Shown here one piece after another: positions 10,433 to 19,793 of a stretch of DNA of 64,000 nucleotides (position 1 is its first letter; each line of letters opens with the position of its first letter). The DNA comes from Gammaproteobacteria bacterium Gsub. Lineage in GTDB: Bacteria; Pseudomonadota; Gammaproteobacteria; PS1; Pseudothioglobaceae. The notes under the pieces are model-generated. The model worked only from the letters and a program-made list of their open reading frames with translations, was not told the DNA's origin and did not search any database. The DNA lies in assembly GCA_002007405.1 (NCBI GenBank), contig JYIN01000002.1, forward strand, positions 62,001 to 126,000. The letters run 5' to 3'. A program made the position numbers and the translations under genes.

Positions 10433-11224
10433 TTATTCTTCGGTTGGACCGCGCATAATACCAACCTCAGAACTACGAATACATTCAACAAATTGCATCA
10501 CTTCTTGGTGGTCGGACTCTGTTCGTTCTAACTCTCTAAGCGACTGGTCTAACAAGCCGGATTCACGATATACAGTTTTAAAAGCGCGTTTCATAGCAGC
10601 AATGGCATTGGGTGAGAAACCGCGACGACGCATACCCTCAACATTAATGCTTCTAACTCGGGTTTGGGCACCTGAGGCAACCATATAAGAGGGAATGTCT
10701 TTATTCACATGACAACCCATGCCGATATAAGTATGTACGCCAATCATACAAAACTGCTTAACTAGTGTAAAACCACCCAAAATTGCCCAATCTTGTATCT
10801 TTACATGACCCGCCAATGAGGCGTTATTAGACATAATAACATGGTCGCCTACTTGACAATCATGGGCAATATGCACATATGCCATCAGCATATTATTAGA
10901 CCCTACCCGAGTAATAGAATTTTCTTTTTCTGTGCCGCGGTTAATGGTGCAAAATTCACGAATTAGATTATCATCACCAATGATTAAATTAGATTCTTGA
11001 CCTTGTTCGTAAGTAATATCTTGTGGGTCGCCACCAATGGATGCAAATGAATAAATATGGTTATTTTTGCCAATTTTAGTCGGACCTTGTACTACCGCGT
11101 GAGATTCAACAACAGTACCCGTGCCAATTTCTACATTTGCACCGACAATAGCATAGGCACATATTAGTGCATTTTTATGAATTTTTGCACTTGGATGGAC
11201 GACTGCTGTAGGGTCTATTGGCAT
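10433..11224 (-). CDS. lpxA: UDP-N-acetylglucosamine acyltransferase
   Basis: LpxA attaches the first 3-hydroxyacyl chain to UDP-GlcNAc in lipid A synthesis. The 263-residue protein begins with hexapeptide repeats of the left-handed beta-helix (for example AKIHKNALICAYAIVG). It has the family pattern FASIGGDPQDITYEQG, the catalytic-histidine context AYVHIAHDCQVGDH, and the helical C-terminus. It follows fabZ by 9 bp in a lpxD-fabZ-lpxA string, the conserved gammaproteobacterial order. lpxB does not follow; murJ takes its place. Confidence 0.96.
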   Translation of the reverse strand: MPIDPTAVVHPSAKIHKNALICAYAIVGANVEIGTGTVVESHAVVQGPTKIGKNNHIYSFASIGGDPQDITYEQGQESNLIIGDDNLIREFCTINRGTEKENSITRVGSNNMLMAYVHIAHDCQVGDHVIMSNNASLAGHVKIQDWAILGGFTLVKQFCMIGVHTYIGMGCHVNKDIPSYMVASGAQTRVRSINVEGMRRRGFSPNAIAAMKRAFKTVYRESGLLDQSLRELERTESDHQEVMQFVECIRSSEVGIMRGPTEE

Positions 11225-11233
11225 AATATTTTC

Positions 11234-11677
11234 TTATTTAGCGGCTTTTTGGGTGCACATTAGCTCAGCAGCGGTAACTGTTCTACCCTCAACTAAAGCT
11301 TGACATTTGAATTTCCAAATGCCGCGTTTAACGGTCATGACCTCAACTTCTAAACGCATTTGATCGCCGGGCTCAACCATATGTTTAAAGCGTACTTTAT
11401 CAACCCCAACCAACATATATATTTGTCCGTCAATTGGTTTTCCAACCTCAGATTTAAAAGCCAAAATGCCAGTTGCTTGTGCTAAGGCTTCGATAATCAT
11501 TACCCCGGGCATAATCGGTTGTGCAGGAAAATGTCCAGCAAACTGTGGTTCATTAAAAGTAACATTTTTAATGGCAACCAAGGATTTTCCAATCTCTAGT
11601 TTTAATACTTTATCAATCAGTAAAAATGGATAGCGGTGGGGCAGGTAATTTTTAACTTCCTGAATATTCATTTCCAT
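11234..11677 (-). CDS. fabZ: 3-hydroxyacyl-[ACP] dehydratase
   Basis: FabZ dehydrates 3-hydroxyacyl-ACP in fatty-acid elongation and competes with LpxA and LpxD for substrate. The hot-dog fold active-site motif [13 protein letters not shown] and the helix [21 protein letters not shown] are both intact. Length is 147 residues. It lies between lpxD (2-bp gap) and lpxA (9-bp gap), the conserved arrangement linking membrane phospholipid and lipid A supply. A second in-frame ATG two codons in is an equally possible start. Confidence 0.96.
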   Translation of the reverse strand: MEMNIQEVKNYLPHRYPFLLIDKVLKLEIGKSLVAIKNVTFNEPQFAGHFPAQPIMPGVMIIEALAQATGILAFKSEVGKPIDGQIYMLVGVDKVRFKHMVEPGDQMRLEVEVMTVKRGIWKFKCQALVEGRTVTAAELMCTQKAAK

Positions 11678-11679
11678 AA

Positions 11680-12684
11680 TCAGTAACCCTTTAAATTCTT
11701 TAATTTAATATTTAAATGTTTAACGATTTTATCAAGTTTTACCAACCAGATACCAATATTCTGCCATTGTTTGTGTTGCATAAGTGGCATGATACCTGTA
11801 TATATCCCAGGGGTTTTAATATCTTTGTCAACCGTGCTTTTAGCATTTACAACCGAATCATTACAAATATTTAAATGCCCAACAATACCCACCATACCCC
11901 CAATCATACAGCGTTTTCCTAATGTTGTGCTGCCCGCGATGCCAGTATTTGCGGCAATGGCGCAATCCTGCCCAATAACAACATTGTGGGCAACATGAAC
12001 TAGATTATCAAGCCGAACACCGTTGTGTATCTGGGTATCTTCCAAAGTACCACGGTCAATAGTGGTATTAGCGCCAATACTCACATCATCGCCAATCACA
12101 ACATTGCCTAAATGGGCAATAGTATGCCACCGACTGTGTCTGTCTTTGGCATTACCAAAACCTTGCGCACCAATCACCGCACCGGGTGAGATAACCACAT
12201 TATTGCCAATAACACAATTTTGTAAAATTGTAACATTAGCATACAGATACGCATTATTACCAATCTTAACGCCATCTTCAATAACACAGTTAGCGCCTAT
12301 AACACAATGCTTACCAAGGACAACATTTTTACCAATGAGGCAACCTTGTCCAAGTTTTGCGTGATTGATTTTTGCATTGGGGTGAATGCCGGTTAGTTGC
12401 GGTGTTGGGGGTTTAAAATAATGGCTGAGTTTGGCAAAAGCCAAATAGACATCATCAACAATTAAGGCGTTAGTAGGGCAAGAATTTAATAAATTACGAT
12501 TAAGAATCACTGCACTTGCCCGTGAATGAATTAAGTTTTTTTTGTACTTTGGTGCAACAATGTAAGTGAGTTGCCCGTTTTGTGCCACAGTAGCAGTAGC
12601 AATAGAGTTGATTTTAACATCAGCATCACCAATAATTTCAGCCTCAATAAATTTGGCAATTTCCCCCAGTGTATATGCGCGCAT
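11680..12684 (-). CDS. lpxD: UDP-3-O-(3-hydroxyacyl)glucosamine N-acyltransferase
   Basis: LpxD adds the second acyl chain in lipid A synthesis. It has the N-terminal uridine-binding domain ([17 protein letters not shown]) and a long run of hexapeptide repeats. The catalytic-histidine region reads [15 protein letters not shown], preceded by [14 protein letters not shown]. The 334-residue length is typical. It follows skp by 2 bp and precedes fabZ by 2 bp, so it is part of one compact operon with bamA, skp, fabZ and lpxA. Confidence 0.96.
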   Translation of the reverse strand: MRAYTLGEIAKFIEAEIIGDADVKINSIATATVAQNGQLTYIVAPKYKKNLIHSRASAVILNRNLLNSCPTNALIVDDVYLAFAKLSHYFKPPTPQLTGIHPNAKINHAKLGQGCLIGKNVVLGKHCVIGANCVIEDGVKIGNNAYLYANVTILQNCVIGNNVVISPGAVIGAQGFGNAKDRHSRWHTIAHLGNVVIGDDVSIGANTTIDRGTLEDTQIHNGVRLDNLVHVAHNVVIGQDCAIAANTGIAGSTTLGKRCMIGGMVGIVGHLNICNDSVVNAKSTVDKDIKTPGIYTGIMPLMQHKQWQNIGIWLVKLDKIVKHLNIKLKNLKGY

Positions 12685-12686
12685 TA

Positions 12687-13190
12687 TTAAGGTTTTTGTT
12701 CAAATAAATCTCTGAGTTTTTTACTGATAGTCTGGGTAATATTGATTTTTTTGCTAACATAAGCCACTTCTTGATACAAAATCAAGTCAAAATTTTGTTT
12801 TTGTGCTGTTTCTTTAATAACTTGATTAACCAGTTGTTCAATTTTGCCTAATTCTTGTTTTTCTCTAGCTTGCAGTTCTTGTCTTAATGTTGAGGCTTTT
12901 TGTTTAAGATCGCGTTCTAAATCAGTGATTTTTTTAATTTCAGCATCAATCTCTGCTTTTGATAATTTTTCTTTGTTTTCATTTAATTTATTTGTCAAAG
13001 ATTGCACTTCTTCGCCGAGCTTTATCAATTTTTCTTCTCGGGGTTTAAACTCTGCCACAATATTTTTGTTAGCCTGAATAAAATGTGGCGAACTGGTAAC
13101 CAAATGCCCAACATTAATGTAGCCAATTTTGATTGATTGAGCTTGTAATGCAGTAGTAAATATTGCTAATGCTAGTATTAAAAAACGCAT
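12687..13190 (-). CDS. skp: Periplasmic chaperone Skp/OmpH
   Basis: Skp holds unfolded outer-membrane proteins in the periplasm and hands them to BamA. The protein (167 residues) begins with a cleavable signal peptide, MRFLILALAIFTTALQAQS, followed by IGYINVG and a long charged coiled-coil rich in Lys and Glu (about residues 45-125), which forms the tentacles of the trimer. The neighbours are bamA (22 bp upstream) and lpxD (2 bp downstream), the standard context. Confidence 0.93.
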   Translation of the reverse strand: MRFLILALAIFTTALQAQSIKIGYINVGHLVTSSPHFIQANKNIVAEFKPREEKLIKLGEEVQSLTNKLNENKEKLSKAEIDAEIKKITDLERDLKQKASTLRQELQAREKQELGKIEQLVNQVIKETAQKQNFDLILYQEVAYVSKKINITQTISKKLRDLFEQKP

Positions 13191-13212
13191 AATTTTTCCT
13201 CCTATTTATAAA

Positions 13213-15495
13213 TTAAAAACTTGTGCCAATAGTAAAATCAAATGTTTTGGTTTTATCGCCACTTCTCTCACGCAGGGGTTTGGCTGCATAAAAACCTAAA
13301 GGTCCAATTGGTGTGGCCCAAGTAAATCCCAAACCTGCTGATATTTTAAGATCAACGCCTTTTTCAGTTAATTTGCTGTCAATACCACCTGCATCAACAA
13401 AAGCACTGATACGCATATTTTCACTTTTATCAATAAAGTTTAGTTTAGAGATAACCGAAGCACTGGTTAATATTGATAACTTACCACCCCTAACTCTACC
13501 ATTAGCATAAGTTTGCCCCAGTGAGTTAAAATCAAAGCCGCGAATAGAAGAAGCACCACCGCCATAATAACGCTTAAAGAAAGGCAAATCATTGCTGCCA
13601 TAACTATCAGCCACACCGATAATCCCTTTAACATTAAGGGTTAAATCCTTATCAATAGGATAATAACTTTTGTGTGAGGCATCAAATTTATAATAGCGAA
13701 AATCAGCCACCGGTAAGGCAACATTTACACTGACTCTATTCTTCTGCCCCTCAGTTGGAAATCTGTAATCGTTTAAAGTATTGTTTGACCAGCCAACCCC
13801 AAGTTTTACCTCGGTTTCGTCATTGCTTGTACATTGTTCAGGTTCATCGTCACGGGCAAAACTTGTACCACAAGTAACATCAAATTTTGAAAACCTTAGG
13901 TCGGCATTAATACGGGTGTCCTCACTCAGAGGGATACCGTAGCCAAAGGAGAAACCATTTTCATCGATTTTATAAGAGCTCGCATCCAGTTCTGAGCCGT
14001 CAATAGATTTAGTAAAAATACCATAACTGATACTGTGATTGTCTTCGGTAAAATAAGGGTTAGAGAAGTAAAAAGCGGTTTCCTTGACCGCCTTTGAGTT
14101 GGAAAAATTAGCATTGAGCACATTGCCTGTTCCTAAAAAATTGTTTTCTTGAATACCTAAGTTAAAGGAGGTACCAACACTGTTAGAATGTGATAAGCCA
14201 ATTGAGAATTGCCCAGTTTTCGTCTCTACTACAGTAAAATGAAGGTTGATTTTATCTTTTACTCCTTTGATTTTTGAAACATCCATTTTGACATCGGAAA
14301 AGAAGCCCAAACGCTTGATTTTTTTGATACTTTTATCAATTTCTTTGCTGGAATAAATCCCACCTTCACTGATACCAATTTCACGGCGAATCACTTGATC
14401 TTGAGTGCGGGTGTTGCCCTCAATGGTAATACGATTTACATAGACTTTTTGATTGAGTTTAATATCAATATTTAAATCAACAATGTGGGTTGTTTTATTT
14501 TCTATGGTAGCCGCATTAATGTTGGAAAAAGCATAGCCTTGATTGGTAAATACATCGACAATTGCCTGAACCCCTTCAACTACCTTTTTACGCTTGAATA
14601 TATCGCCTTTTTTAAGAGCGAACAAACGCCTTAATTCTTTAGTAGATTGATTCAGCAAATTACCCGTAAATTGAATGGTGCCAATTTTGTATTGCAACCC
14701 CTCATTAATTCTAATTTTAATACTAATGTTGCGTTTGTCTTCGTCCAACTCAGTATCAATTTTATCTATTTTAAAATCAAGGTAACCTTCGTTAATATAA
14801 AGTGATCGCATCGTTTCAATGCCAGCGTCAAGGGCAATTTTTGAATAATGATCTTTTTGGGTAAAATAATTCAAAATAGCAAAATCTGCCTCGCCAATTT
14901 CAAATAAATCTAATAATTTTTCCTCACTATAGACCTTTGCACCGATGATTTTCATTGAGTTAATGCGTGCTACTTTACCTTCTTGAATATCTAGCTCCAC
15001 CCCAACTCTATTTTGAGCATCAATCTCAATATTTTTGTTAATTTTAATGCCGTAATAACCCTTAGCGATATAAGATTGTTCTAATTGAGAGATAAATTTT
15101 TCTAATTGCCTACTGCTAAAAATACTGCCTTGTGTCAAGCGCATATTTTTCATAATTGCCTGTAGTGATTCCTCATTAAGGACCTTATCAGAATAATTTA
15201 ATAGTTCAAAATATTTGATATGTGGATTTTCTTGAACTTTAATTTTTAATACTTGGTTTTCTTGCGATACTTCAATATCTTTAAAAAACTCGGTTTTATA
15301 CAGCGTGCGAATGATTTGGACCGAGGTTTTTTTATCATAATCATCACCCACTTCAACGGGGAGATAACTCAAAACAGTGCCTCTAGAAATGATTTCAAGT
15401 CCAGTTATTTCAATGTGCTTAATAACTGCTGCCTGTGTTGTAAAAGTAATAAAAAACAATACTATGGTAAAAATCTGGATGAAATTTTTTTGCAT
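13213..15495 (-). CDS. bamA: Outer-membrane protein assembly factor BamA
   Basis: BamA is the central barrel of the BAM complex that inserts outer-membrane proteins. The 760-residue protein has a signal peptide (to about residue 22), a series of POTRA repeats (about 23-420), and a C-terminal 16-stranded barrel. The barrel has the conserved IRGFDFNSLG motif and closes with TFDFTIGTSF, ending in the phenylalanine typical of outer-membrane barrels. It lies between rseP (2 bp) and skp (22 bp), the usual order. Confidence 0.97.
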   Translation of the reverse strand: MQKNFIQIFTIVLFFITFTTQAAVIKHIEITGLEIISRGTVLSYLPVEVGDDYDKKTSVQIIRTLYKTEFFKDIEVSQENQVLKIKVQENPHIKYFELLNYSDKVLNEESLQAIMKNMRLTQGSIFSSRQLEKFISQLEQSYIAKGYYGIKINKNIEIDAQNRVGVELDIQEGKVARINSMKIIGAKVYSEEKLLDLFEIGEADFAILNYFTQKDHYSKIALDAGIETMRSLYINEGYLDFKIDKIDTELDEDKRNISIKIRINEGLQYKIGTIQFTGNLLNQSTKELRRLFALKKGDIFKRKKVVEGVQAIVDVFTNQGYAFSNINAATIENKTTHIVDLNIDIKLNQKVYVNRITIEGNTRTQDQVIRREIGISEGGIYSSKEIDKSIKKIKRLGFFSDVKMDVSKIKGVKDKINLHFTVVETKTGQFSIGLSHSNSVGTSFNLGIQENNFLGTGNVLNANFSNSKAVKETAFYFSNPYFTEDNHSISYGIFTKSIDGSELDASSYKIDENGFSFGYGIPLSEDTRINADLRFSKFDVTCGTSFARDDEPEQCTSNDETEVKLGVGWSNNTLNDYRFPTEGQKNRVSVNVALPVADFRYYKFDASHKSYYPIDKDLTLNVKGIIGVADSYGSNDLPFFKRYYGGGASSIRGFDFNSLGQTYANGRVRGGKLSILTSASVISKLNFIDKSENMRISAFVDAGGIDSKLTEKGVDLKISAGLGFTWATPIGPLGFYAAKPLRERSGDKTKTFDFTIGTSF

Positions 15496-15497
15496 GT

Positions 15498-16844
15498 TTA
15501 TGAACCCTGTAATAACCGCGAGAGGTCATTATACACGGCTACAAAAGTTAATGATAAAATTACAAATAAACCAATACCCATTAATATTCTTTGTGATACC
15601 TGATTAACTGGGGTACCTTTTAATAATTCTAGCAAATAAAGTAATAAATGCCCGCCATCTAAAATTGGTATGGGTAATAAATTAAGCAACCCTAAGCCAA
15701 TACTTAGCAACGCCAAAAATGCTAAAAACGCAGACAAACTAGCACGCAAATTTCTGCCAGCATAATCGGCAATCCCAATAGGTCCGGTAATTTGTTTAAT
15801 AGAAGTCTCACCTAAAAGCATTTTTTTAATGATTTTTAAATTCAGCAAACTCAGTTGATAAACCCTCATATTGGCTGAGAGAAAAGCATCTATAGGATTT
15901 TTTCGCACAAATACTTGCCATTCATCCAAATAATCATTAGGTATCATAACGCTGACTCCGGCTTTGGCTGTGCTATTCTTATTTTCAGGTGTAAGACTTA
16001 ATTCAACCAAGTGGTCATTACGCATAATTTGCAGTTGAATAGGTTTATTAGGGTTGTTTTTTATAACTTTAACAAACTCAACCCATGTTTTAATTGGCGC
16101 ACCATTAGCAGTGATTATTTTGTCATGGGTTTGAATACCAGCATTTGACGCGGGGCTATTTTCTACAACTTGGTTGATAATCGGCGTAAGTTTTGGCAAG
16201 GCAAATTCAAATCCTAAATATTGCCCAATGCCTTGCTGAGGGTTGGCGAAAAAATCAGTTTTTAAGATAAAGACCAAATCTTTTAAATCTGTGTTTTTTG
16301 ATTGCACTTCCATCTGCACAGTCGGGTACTGTGCCGCTTGCAAAAAATTTATTGAAAATTCGCCAATGCTTGGGGTTTTTTGGCGGTTAATGCTTATAAA
16401 TTGGTCGCCAGATTGTAGCCCAGATTGCTCGGCAATACTGCCATTTTTAACCAACCCAACAACGGGTTTGACGCCATTAGTGCCAATCATAAAAAAGATT
16501 GTGTAAAGTATTATGGCTAAGATAAAATTAGCCGCAGGACCTGCGGCAACAACTGCAATCCGTGCATAAACACTTTGCCGATTAAATGCAAGATGACGCT
16601 CTTGGGGTTCAACCGCGGCTTGATTTTCATCTAACATTTTAACAAAACCGCCAAATGGAAGCAGGCATAAGGTATATTCAGTCTCACCCAGTTGCCAAGA
16701 TTTTAAAATTTTGCCAAATCCAATGGAAAATCGTAAAACCTTGATTCCCAGTTTTTTTGCCACCCAAAAATGTCCAAATTCATGCACTGTTACCAAAATG
16801 CCAATCGCAATTATGAAGGCAAACAAAGTGGTTAAAAAAGTCAT
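15498..16844 (-). CDS. rseP: Site-2 metalloprotease RseP
   Basis: RseP is the inner-membrane zinc protease that cleaves anti-sigma factor RseA and remnant signal peptides. The catalytic HEFGH is at about residues 21-25 in the first membrane segment. Two PDZ domains follow (around residues 120-210 and 215-300), then the second metal-site motif LDGGHLL near the C-terminus. The length of 448 residues is typical. It precedes bamA by 2 bp, matching the envelope-stress/biogenesis operon of gammaproteobacteria. dxr and cdsA, often upstream, are absent here. Confidence 0.96.
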   Translation of the reverse strand: MTFLTTLFAFIIAIGILVTVHEFGHFWVAKKLGIKVLRFSIGFGKILKSWQLGETEYTLCLLPFGGFVKMLDENQAAVEPQERHLAFNRQSVYARIAVVAAGPAANFILAIILYTIFFMIGTNGVKPVVGLVKNGSIAEQSGLQSGDQFISINRQKTPSIGEFSINFLQAAQYPTVQMEVQSKNTDLKDLVFILKTDFFANPQQGIGQYLGFEFALPKLTPIINQVVENSPASNAGIQTHDKIITANGAPIKTWVEFVKVIKNNPNKPIQLQIMRNDHLVELSLTPENKNSTAKAGVSVMIPNDYLDEWQVFVRKNPIDAFLSANMRVYQLSLLNLKIIKKMLLGETSIKQITGPIGIADYAGRNLRASLSAFLAFLALLSIGLGLLNLLPIPILDGGHLLLYLLELLKGTPVNQVSQRILMGIGLFVILSLTFVAVYNDLSRLLQGS

Positions 16845-16854
16845 TAAATCAGGG

Positions 16855-17208
16855 TTAAATCTCGCTGTGAGTATGTCCCGCTTGCTTTAACTTAGCCAAA
16901 TATTGCTGCCAAAGTGCCTTATGGTTAGTGGCTAATTTGTGCAAATAAGACCAAGAATAAATACCGCTGTCATGCCCGTCGCTAAAAAATAAAATCAGTG
17001 CATAATTACCCGTAGGCTCAATTCGTTCAATACGCACATTTTCCTTTTTCAACTGCAAAGTTTCTTGTTCGGGACCATGTCCAACCACTTCAGCAGAAGG
17101 GGAATGCACCCTTAAATATTCACTACTGAGTGGATAATCAACGCCATCAAAAGTTATGGTGAGTAAGTTTTTGGCTTTATTTAAAGTAATATTACTTGGG
17201 GTTAGCAT
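16855..17208 (-). CDS. DUF971 family protein (gamma-butyrobetaine hydroxylase-like N-terminal domain)
   Basis: The 117-residue protein matches the DUF971 fold. Its features are the LLTITFDGVDYPLSSEYLRVHSPSAE opening strands (given here in two parts: LLTITFDGVDYPLS and EYLRVHSPSAE), then IRIEPTGNYAL-like and FSDGHDSGIYSW, the family hallmark. Members of this domain family are linked to iron-sulfur protein and hydroxylase contexts, but the role in bacteria is not settled. It is the first gene of the minus-strand unit ending in groL and is divergent from dapF, 74 bp away. Confidence 0.85.
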   Translation of the reverse strand: MLTPSNITLNKAKNLLTITFDGVDYPLSSEYLRVHSPSAEVVGHGPEQETLQLKKENVRIERIEPTGNYALILFFSDGHDSGIYSWSYLHKLATNHKALWQQYLAKLKQAGHTHSEI

Positions 17209-17282
17209 GACTTAATTTGGATGATATCAAGTCGTTGTATTTTATCAGTACAAAGGTATAAAAAACTAATTAAAATAAAGTC

Positions 17283-18095
17283 ATGCTCAATTTTACAAAA
17301 ATGCACGGGCTGGGTAATGATTTTGTGGTTATTGACAATACCGATGGCACAATTAACCTAAGTACACAACAAATAAAACACTTCGCCAATCGCCATTTTG
17401 GGATAGGTTTTGACCAACTTTTGATGGTTGAATCCAGCAAAATCTCTGGCGTTGATTTTGCCTACACCATCTACAATGCTGATGGCTCAAAATCAGAACA
17501 ATGTGGCAACGGTGCGCGTTGTTTTGCGCGTTTTGTAAATGCAACAGGGCTAACTAAAAATAACCCTATCAAAGTTGAAACCAGTAGTGGGATTATTGAA
17601 TTATTTATTGACCCAAGCAACCCTACCCAAGTACGCGTTGACATGGGCAAACCCAGTTTTTCCCCGCAACATATCGGTTTACTTTTACCACAAGCCGACC
17701 ATTATCAAATTGAAGGCCTTAAATGGGGTGCTGTATCTATGGGTAACCCCCATTTAGTGGTAATTGTAGATGATTTTGATCTTGATATTCCTGGCATAGC
17801 AACTAAAATTCAAAATTCAAACCTACTCAGAAACAGCGCCAATATCGGCTTTATGCAAATCATAGACGCAGACGAAATCAACCTGCGCGTCTATGAACGC
17901 GGTGTTGGTGAGACCCTAGCTTGTGGTTCGGGCGCTTGTGCCGCGGTAGCCTATGGCATGTATGTAGAGCGCTTAAACGCCAAAGTAGTCGTGCACTTGC
18001 GTGGTGGCGATGTCTTGATAAATTACCAAGAAAACAAACACATAACCCTATTGGGTCCTGCAGAATTTGTCTTCACTGGTAAAATAAAACTTTAA
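17283..18095 (+). CDS. dapF: Diaminopimelate epimerase
   Basis: DapF interconverts LL- and meso-diaminopimelate for lysine and peptidoglycan synthesis, using two cysteines as acid and base. Both are present: [20 protein letters not shown] (about C74) and [15 protein letters not shown] (about C215). The start [16 protein letters not shown] is typical and the length of 270 residues normal. It is a single gene on the plus strand, divergent from the DUF971 gene and convergent with the RDD gene. Confidence 0.97.
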   Translation: MLNFTKMHGLGNDFVVIDNTDGTINLSTQQIKHFANRHFGIGFDQLLMVESSKISGVDFAYTIYNADGSKSEQCGNGARCFARFVNATGLTKNNPIKVETSSGIIELFIDPSNPTQVRVDMGKPSFSPQHIGLLLPQADHYQIEGLKWGAVSMGNPHLVVIVDDFDLDIPGIATKIQNSNLLRNSANIGFMQIIDADEINLRVYERGVGETLACGSGACAAVAYGMYVERLNAKVVVHLRGGDVLINYQENKHITLLGPAEFVFTGKIKL

Positions 18096-18280
18096 ATTAA
18101 GGCGACCCAAAATCTACTTAAACTCGCACAACAAAACGACTACACCTAACTTGAGCGGATTTTTTTAGCGTTTTTCCCAACAAGTTAAGATGGTGCTTTA
18201 AGTGGGCTATGTTGATTGGGTTGAAAATAGGCAAGCTTTAAAAGCATAAACTGTATTTTTTTAAAATGCTATTTCAAAAT

Positions 18281-18718
18281 CTATTTTATAACAACTTTTT
18301 TCTTTTTAATAACCACTGTTCCCGCTAATTTGTCATGCCAGCCTTGTTTTCTTTTGTCAAATGCCACCCAAAAGATGCCGATAAAAAATACAAGTATAGC
18401 CGGAAAATAGGCAAAATATCTACCTATACTCTGCCCAACGCTTATTTTTCTACCGTCATCAGCATTGACTATTTTTATATTTAATGCCATTTTTCCAGGG
18501 GTAGCAGACTTATAAATCCAAAATAATATAACGGCAATAAATGGGAATGTGTAATTTATTAAAAAATCAGCAGGTCCTAAAATAATTCTTTGACTTTCCC
18601 ACATTGAATTGCCATATATCAACATTGTTAATGGCAAGGTAATCATAGAGAGTAATAATATATCAATTAAAGTTGCCCAAACCCTAATCCAAAAGCCTGC
18701 ATATTGTTCTTCATCCAT
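18281..18718 (-). CDS. RDD family membrane protein
   Basis: The 145-residue protein matches the RDD family: AGFWIRVWATLIDILLL at the first membrane segment (with the R and D that name the family), then a P-G-K motif ATPGKMALNIKIV, and three hydrophobic segments in all. It ends with a lysine-rich cytosolic tail. Function is unknown; some members transport ions. It starts 2 bp after the stop of the upstream DsrE-like gene, so the two are probably co-transcribed. Confidence 0.85.
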   Translation of the reverse strand: MDEEQYAGFWIRVWATLIDILLLSMITLPLTMLIYGNSMWESQRIILGPADFLINYTFPFIAVILFWIYKSATPGKMALNIKIVNADDGRKISVGQSIGRYFAYFPAILVFFIGIFWVAFDKRKQGWHDKLAGTVVIKKKKVVIK

Positions 18719-18720
18719 GT

Positions 18721-19206
18721 CTAAGGTTTAATATAGGTGTAGCCCATTTGTTGCAAACGCGATAATTCAGCCACGCCGCTTGGTACAATATCGGCTTTAT
18801 TCACATCATAGAGATCATCTTCATAACTGATTTTTTTGCCTTTTAAAGTATTGGCGCAGACTTGGAATTCCACCCCTTGTGTTTTTAATCCTGAGATTTT
18901 TGCCTGTATTTCAGCAGTTGCATTACCGTATTTTAATTTGGTGTCTTCCAGCGATTCAGGCTCAAGTAACAATGAAAGCCCATCACCATGCATGACGATT
19001 TTAAAATCTAAGTTTTCCTTGCCAACGGCATTGATATGATTTTGCACATTACGCAAAGCACCTGCTTGGGCTTTTGGATTATCATAATTGATATGGTAGA
19101 CAACTTTTTGCTTACCGTACCTCTCGTTTGCTATTGTGTTTCCAACCAGTAGCATCATAGTGGATAAAAATACTGCGGTTAGAATTTTTATTTTGTGTTG
19201 TTTCAT
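18721..19206 (-). CDS. Secreted DsrE/DsrF-like protein
   Basis: The 161-residue protein has a signal peptide (to about residue 26, ending TIANE) and a DsrE-like domain: VVYHINYDNPKAQAGALRNV, DFKIVMHGDGLSLLL, then VEFQVCANTLKGKKI. The single cysteine in the FQVCANTL position corresponds to the conserved cysteine of this fold, which in cytosolic DsrE and TusD proteins carries persulfide sulfur. Periplasmic versions are common in sulfur oxidizers; a sulfur-binding role here is inference. It is followed 2 bp later by the RDD gene. A ribosome-binding site, GGAG, precedes the ATG. Confidence 0.8.
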   Translation of the reverse strand: MKQHKIKILTAVFLSTMMLLVGNTIANERYGKQKVVYHINYDNPKAQAGALRNVQNHINAVGKENLDFKIVMHGDGLSLLLEPESLEDTKLKYGNATAEIQAKISGLKTQGVEFQVCANTLKGKKISYEDDLYDVNKADIVPSGVAELSRLQQMGYTYIKP

Positions 19207-19282
19207 TTTTTTCTCCGTTGAGATTCCTCCATGGTTTTTCTTACTATTTAGGATTACTGGAGGTTAATAATCTTTAATAAAT

Positions 19283-19708
19283 TTATTGCTTTTTATGCAA
19301 GACAAAGCGCCAATGAACAAAAAACAATACCAAACTAAGCAAAGCAATAATAAACTCAAAAACTAAATCATGCACAGCCGCTCTCTCTTCAGCCTCAAGT
19401 GCACTTTGATAACTCGCCAATCTTTGTTTGGTGAGTATGTCCTCTGTTGGTCGCTTGGTAGGTGTATTGGCTTGTCTAGGTTTGGAGGAAAAATCACCCA
19501 CTTGAGTAACTTCTGATTTATCTGATAGATAACGCCAATAATTGTTATTGTTTTGATGGTTTCTATATTGATAATTACTTATTGTTAAATCAGGTTTGAA
19601 TAAACTCACAATATCGTAAATTATAAAACCGGTATTGATTGACAAACAAGCCATCGCCGCTAGGCAAATAAGTAATGCATAAATTTCTGTTGCCGTTTTT
19701 TTCATCAT
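19283..19708 (-). CDS. Two-segment membrane protein, unknown function
   Basis: The 141-residue protein has hydrophobic segments at about residues 10-32 (LLICLAAMACLSINTGFII) and 115-134 (LVFEFIIALLSLVLFFVHW). Between them is a polar loop of about 80 residues rich in Asn, Gln and Thr. I recognise no family. The topology suggests both ends cytosolic and a periplasmic loop. It lies between nadE (upstream, 85 bp) and the DsrE-like gene, and could be co-transcribed with either. Confidence 0.6.
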   Translation of the reverse strand: MMKKTATEIYALLICLAAMACLSINTGFIIYDIVSLFKPDLTISNYQYRNHQNNNNYWRYLSDKSEVTQVGDFSSKPRQANTPTKRPTEDILTKQRLASYQSALEAEERAAVHDLVFEFIIALLSLVLFFVHWRFVLHKKQ

Positions 19709-19793
19709 AACTCAAGTTTAGCGCACTGTTTAATGATACCCCTTTTATTTTAAATATAGTCTGTTTTTTTAATTAATTTAGCCCTACATTATC

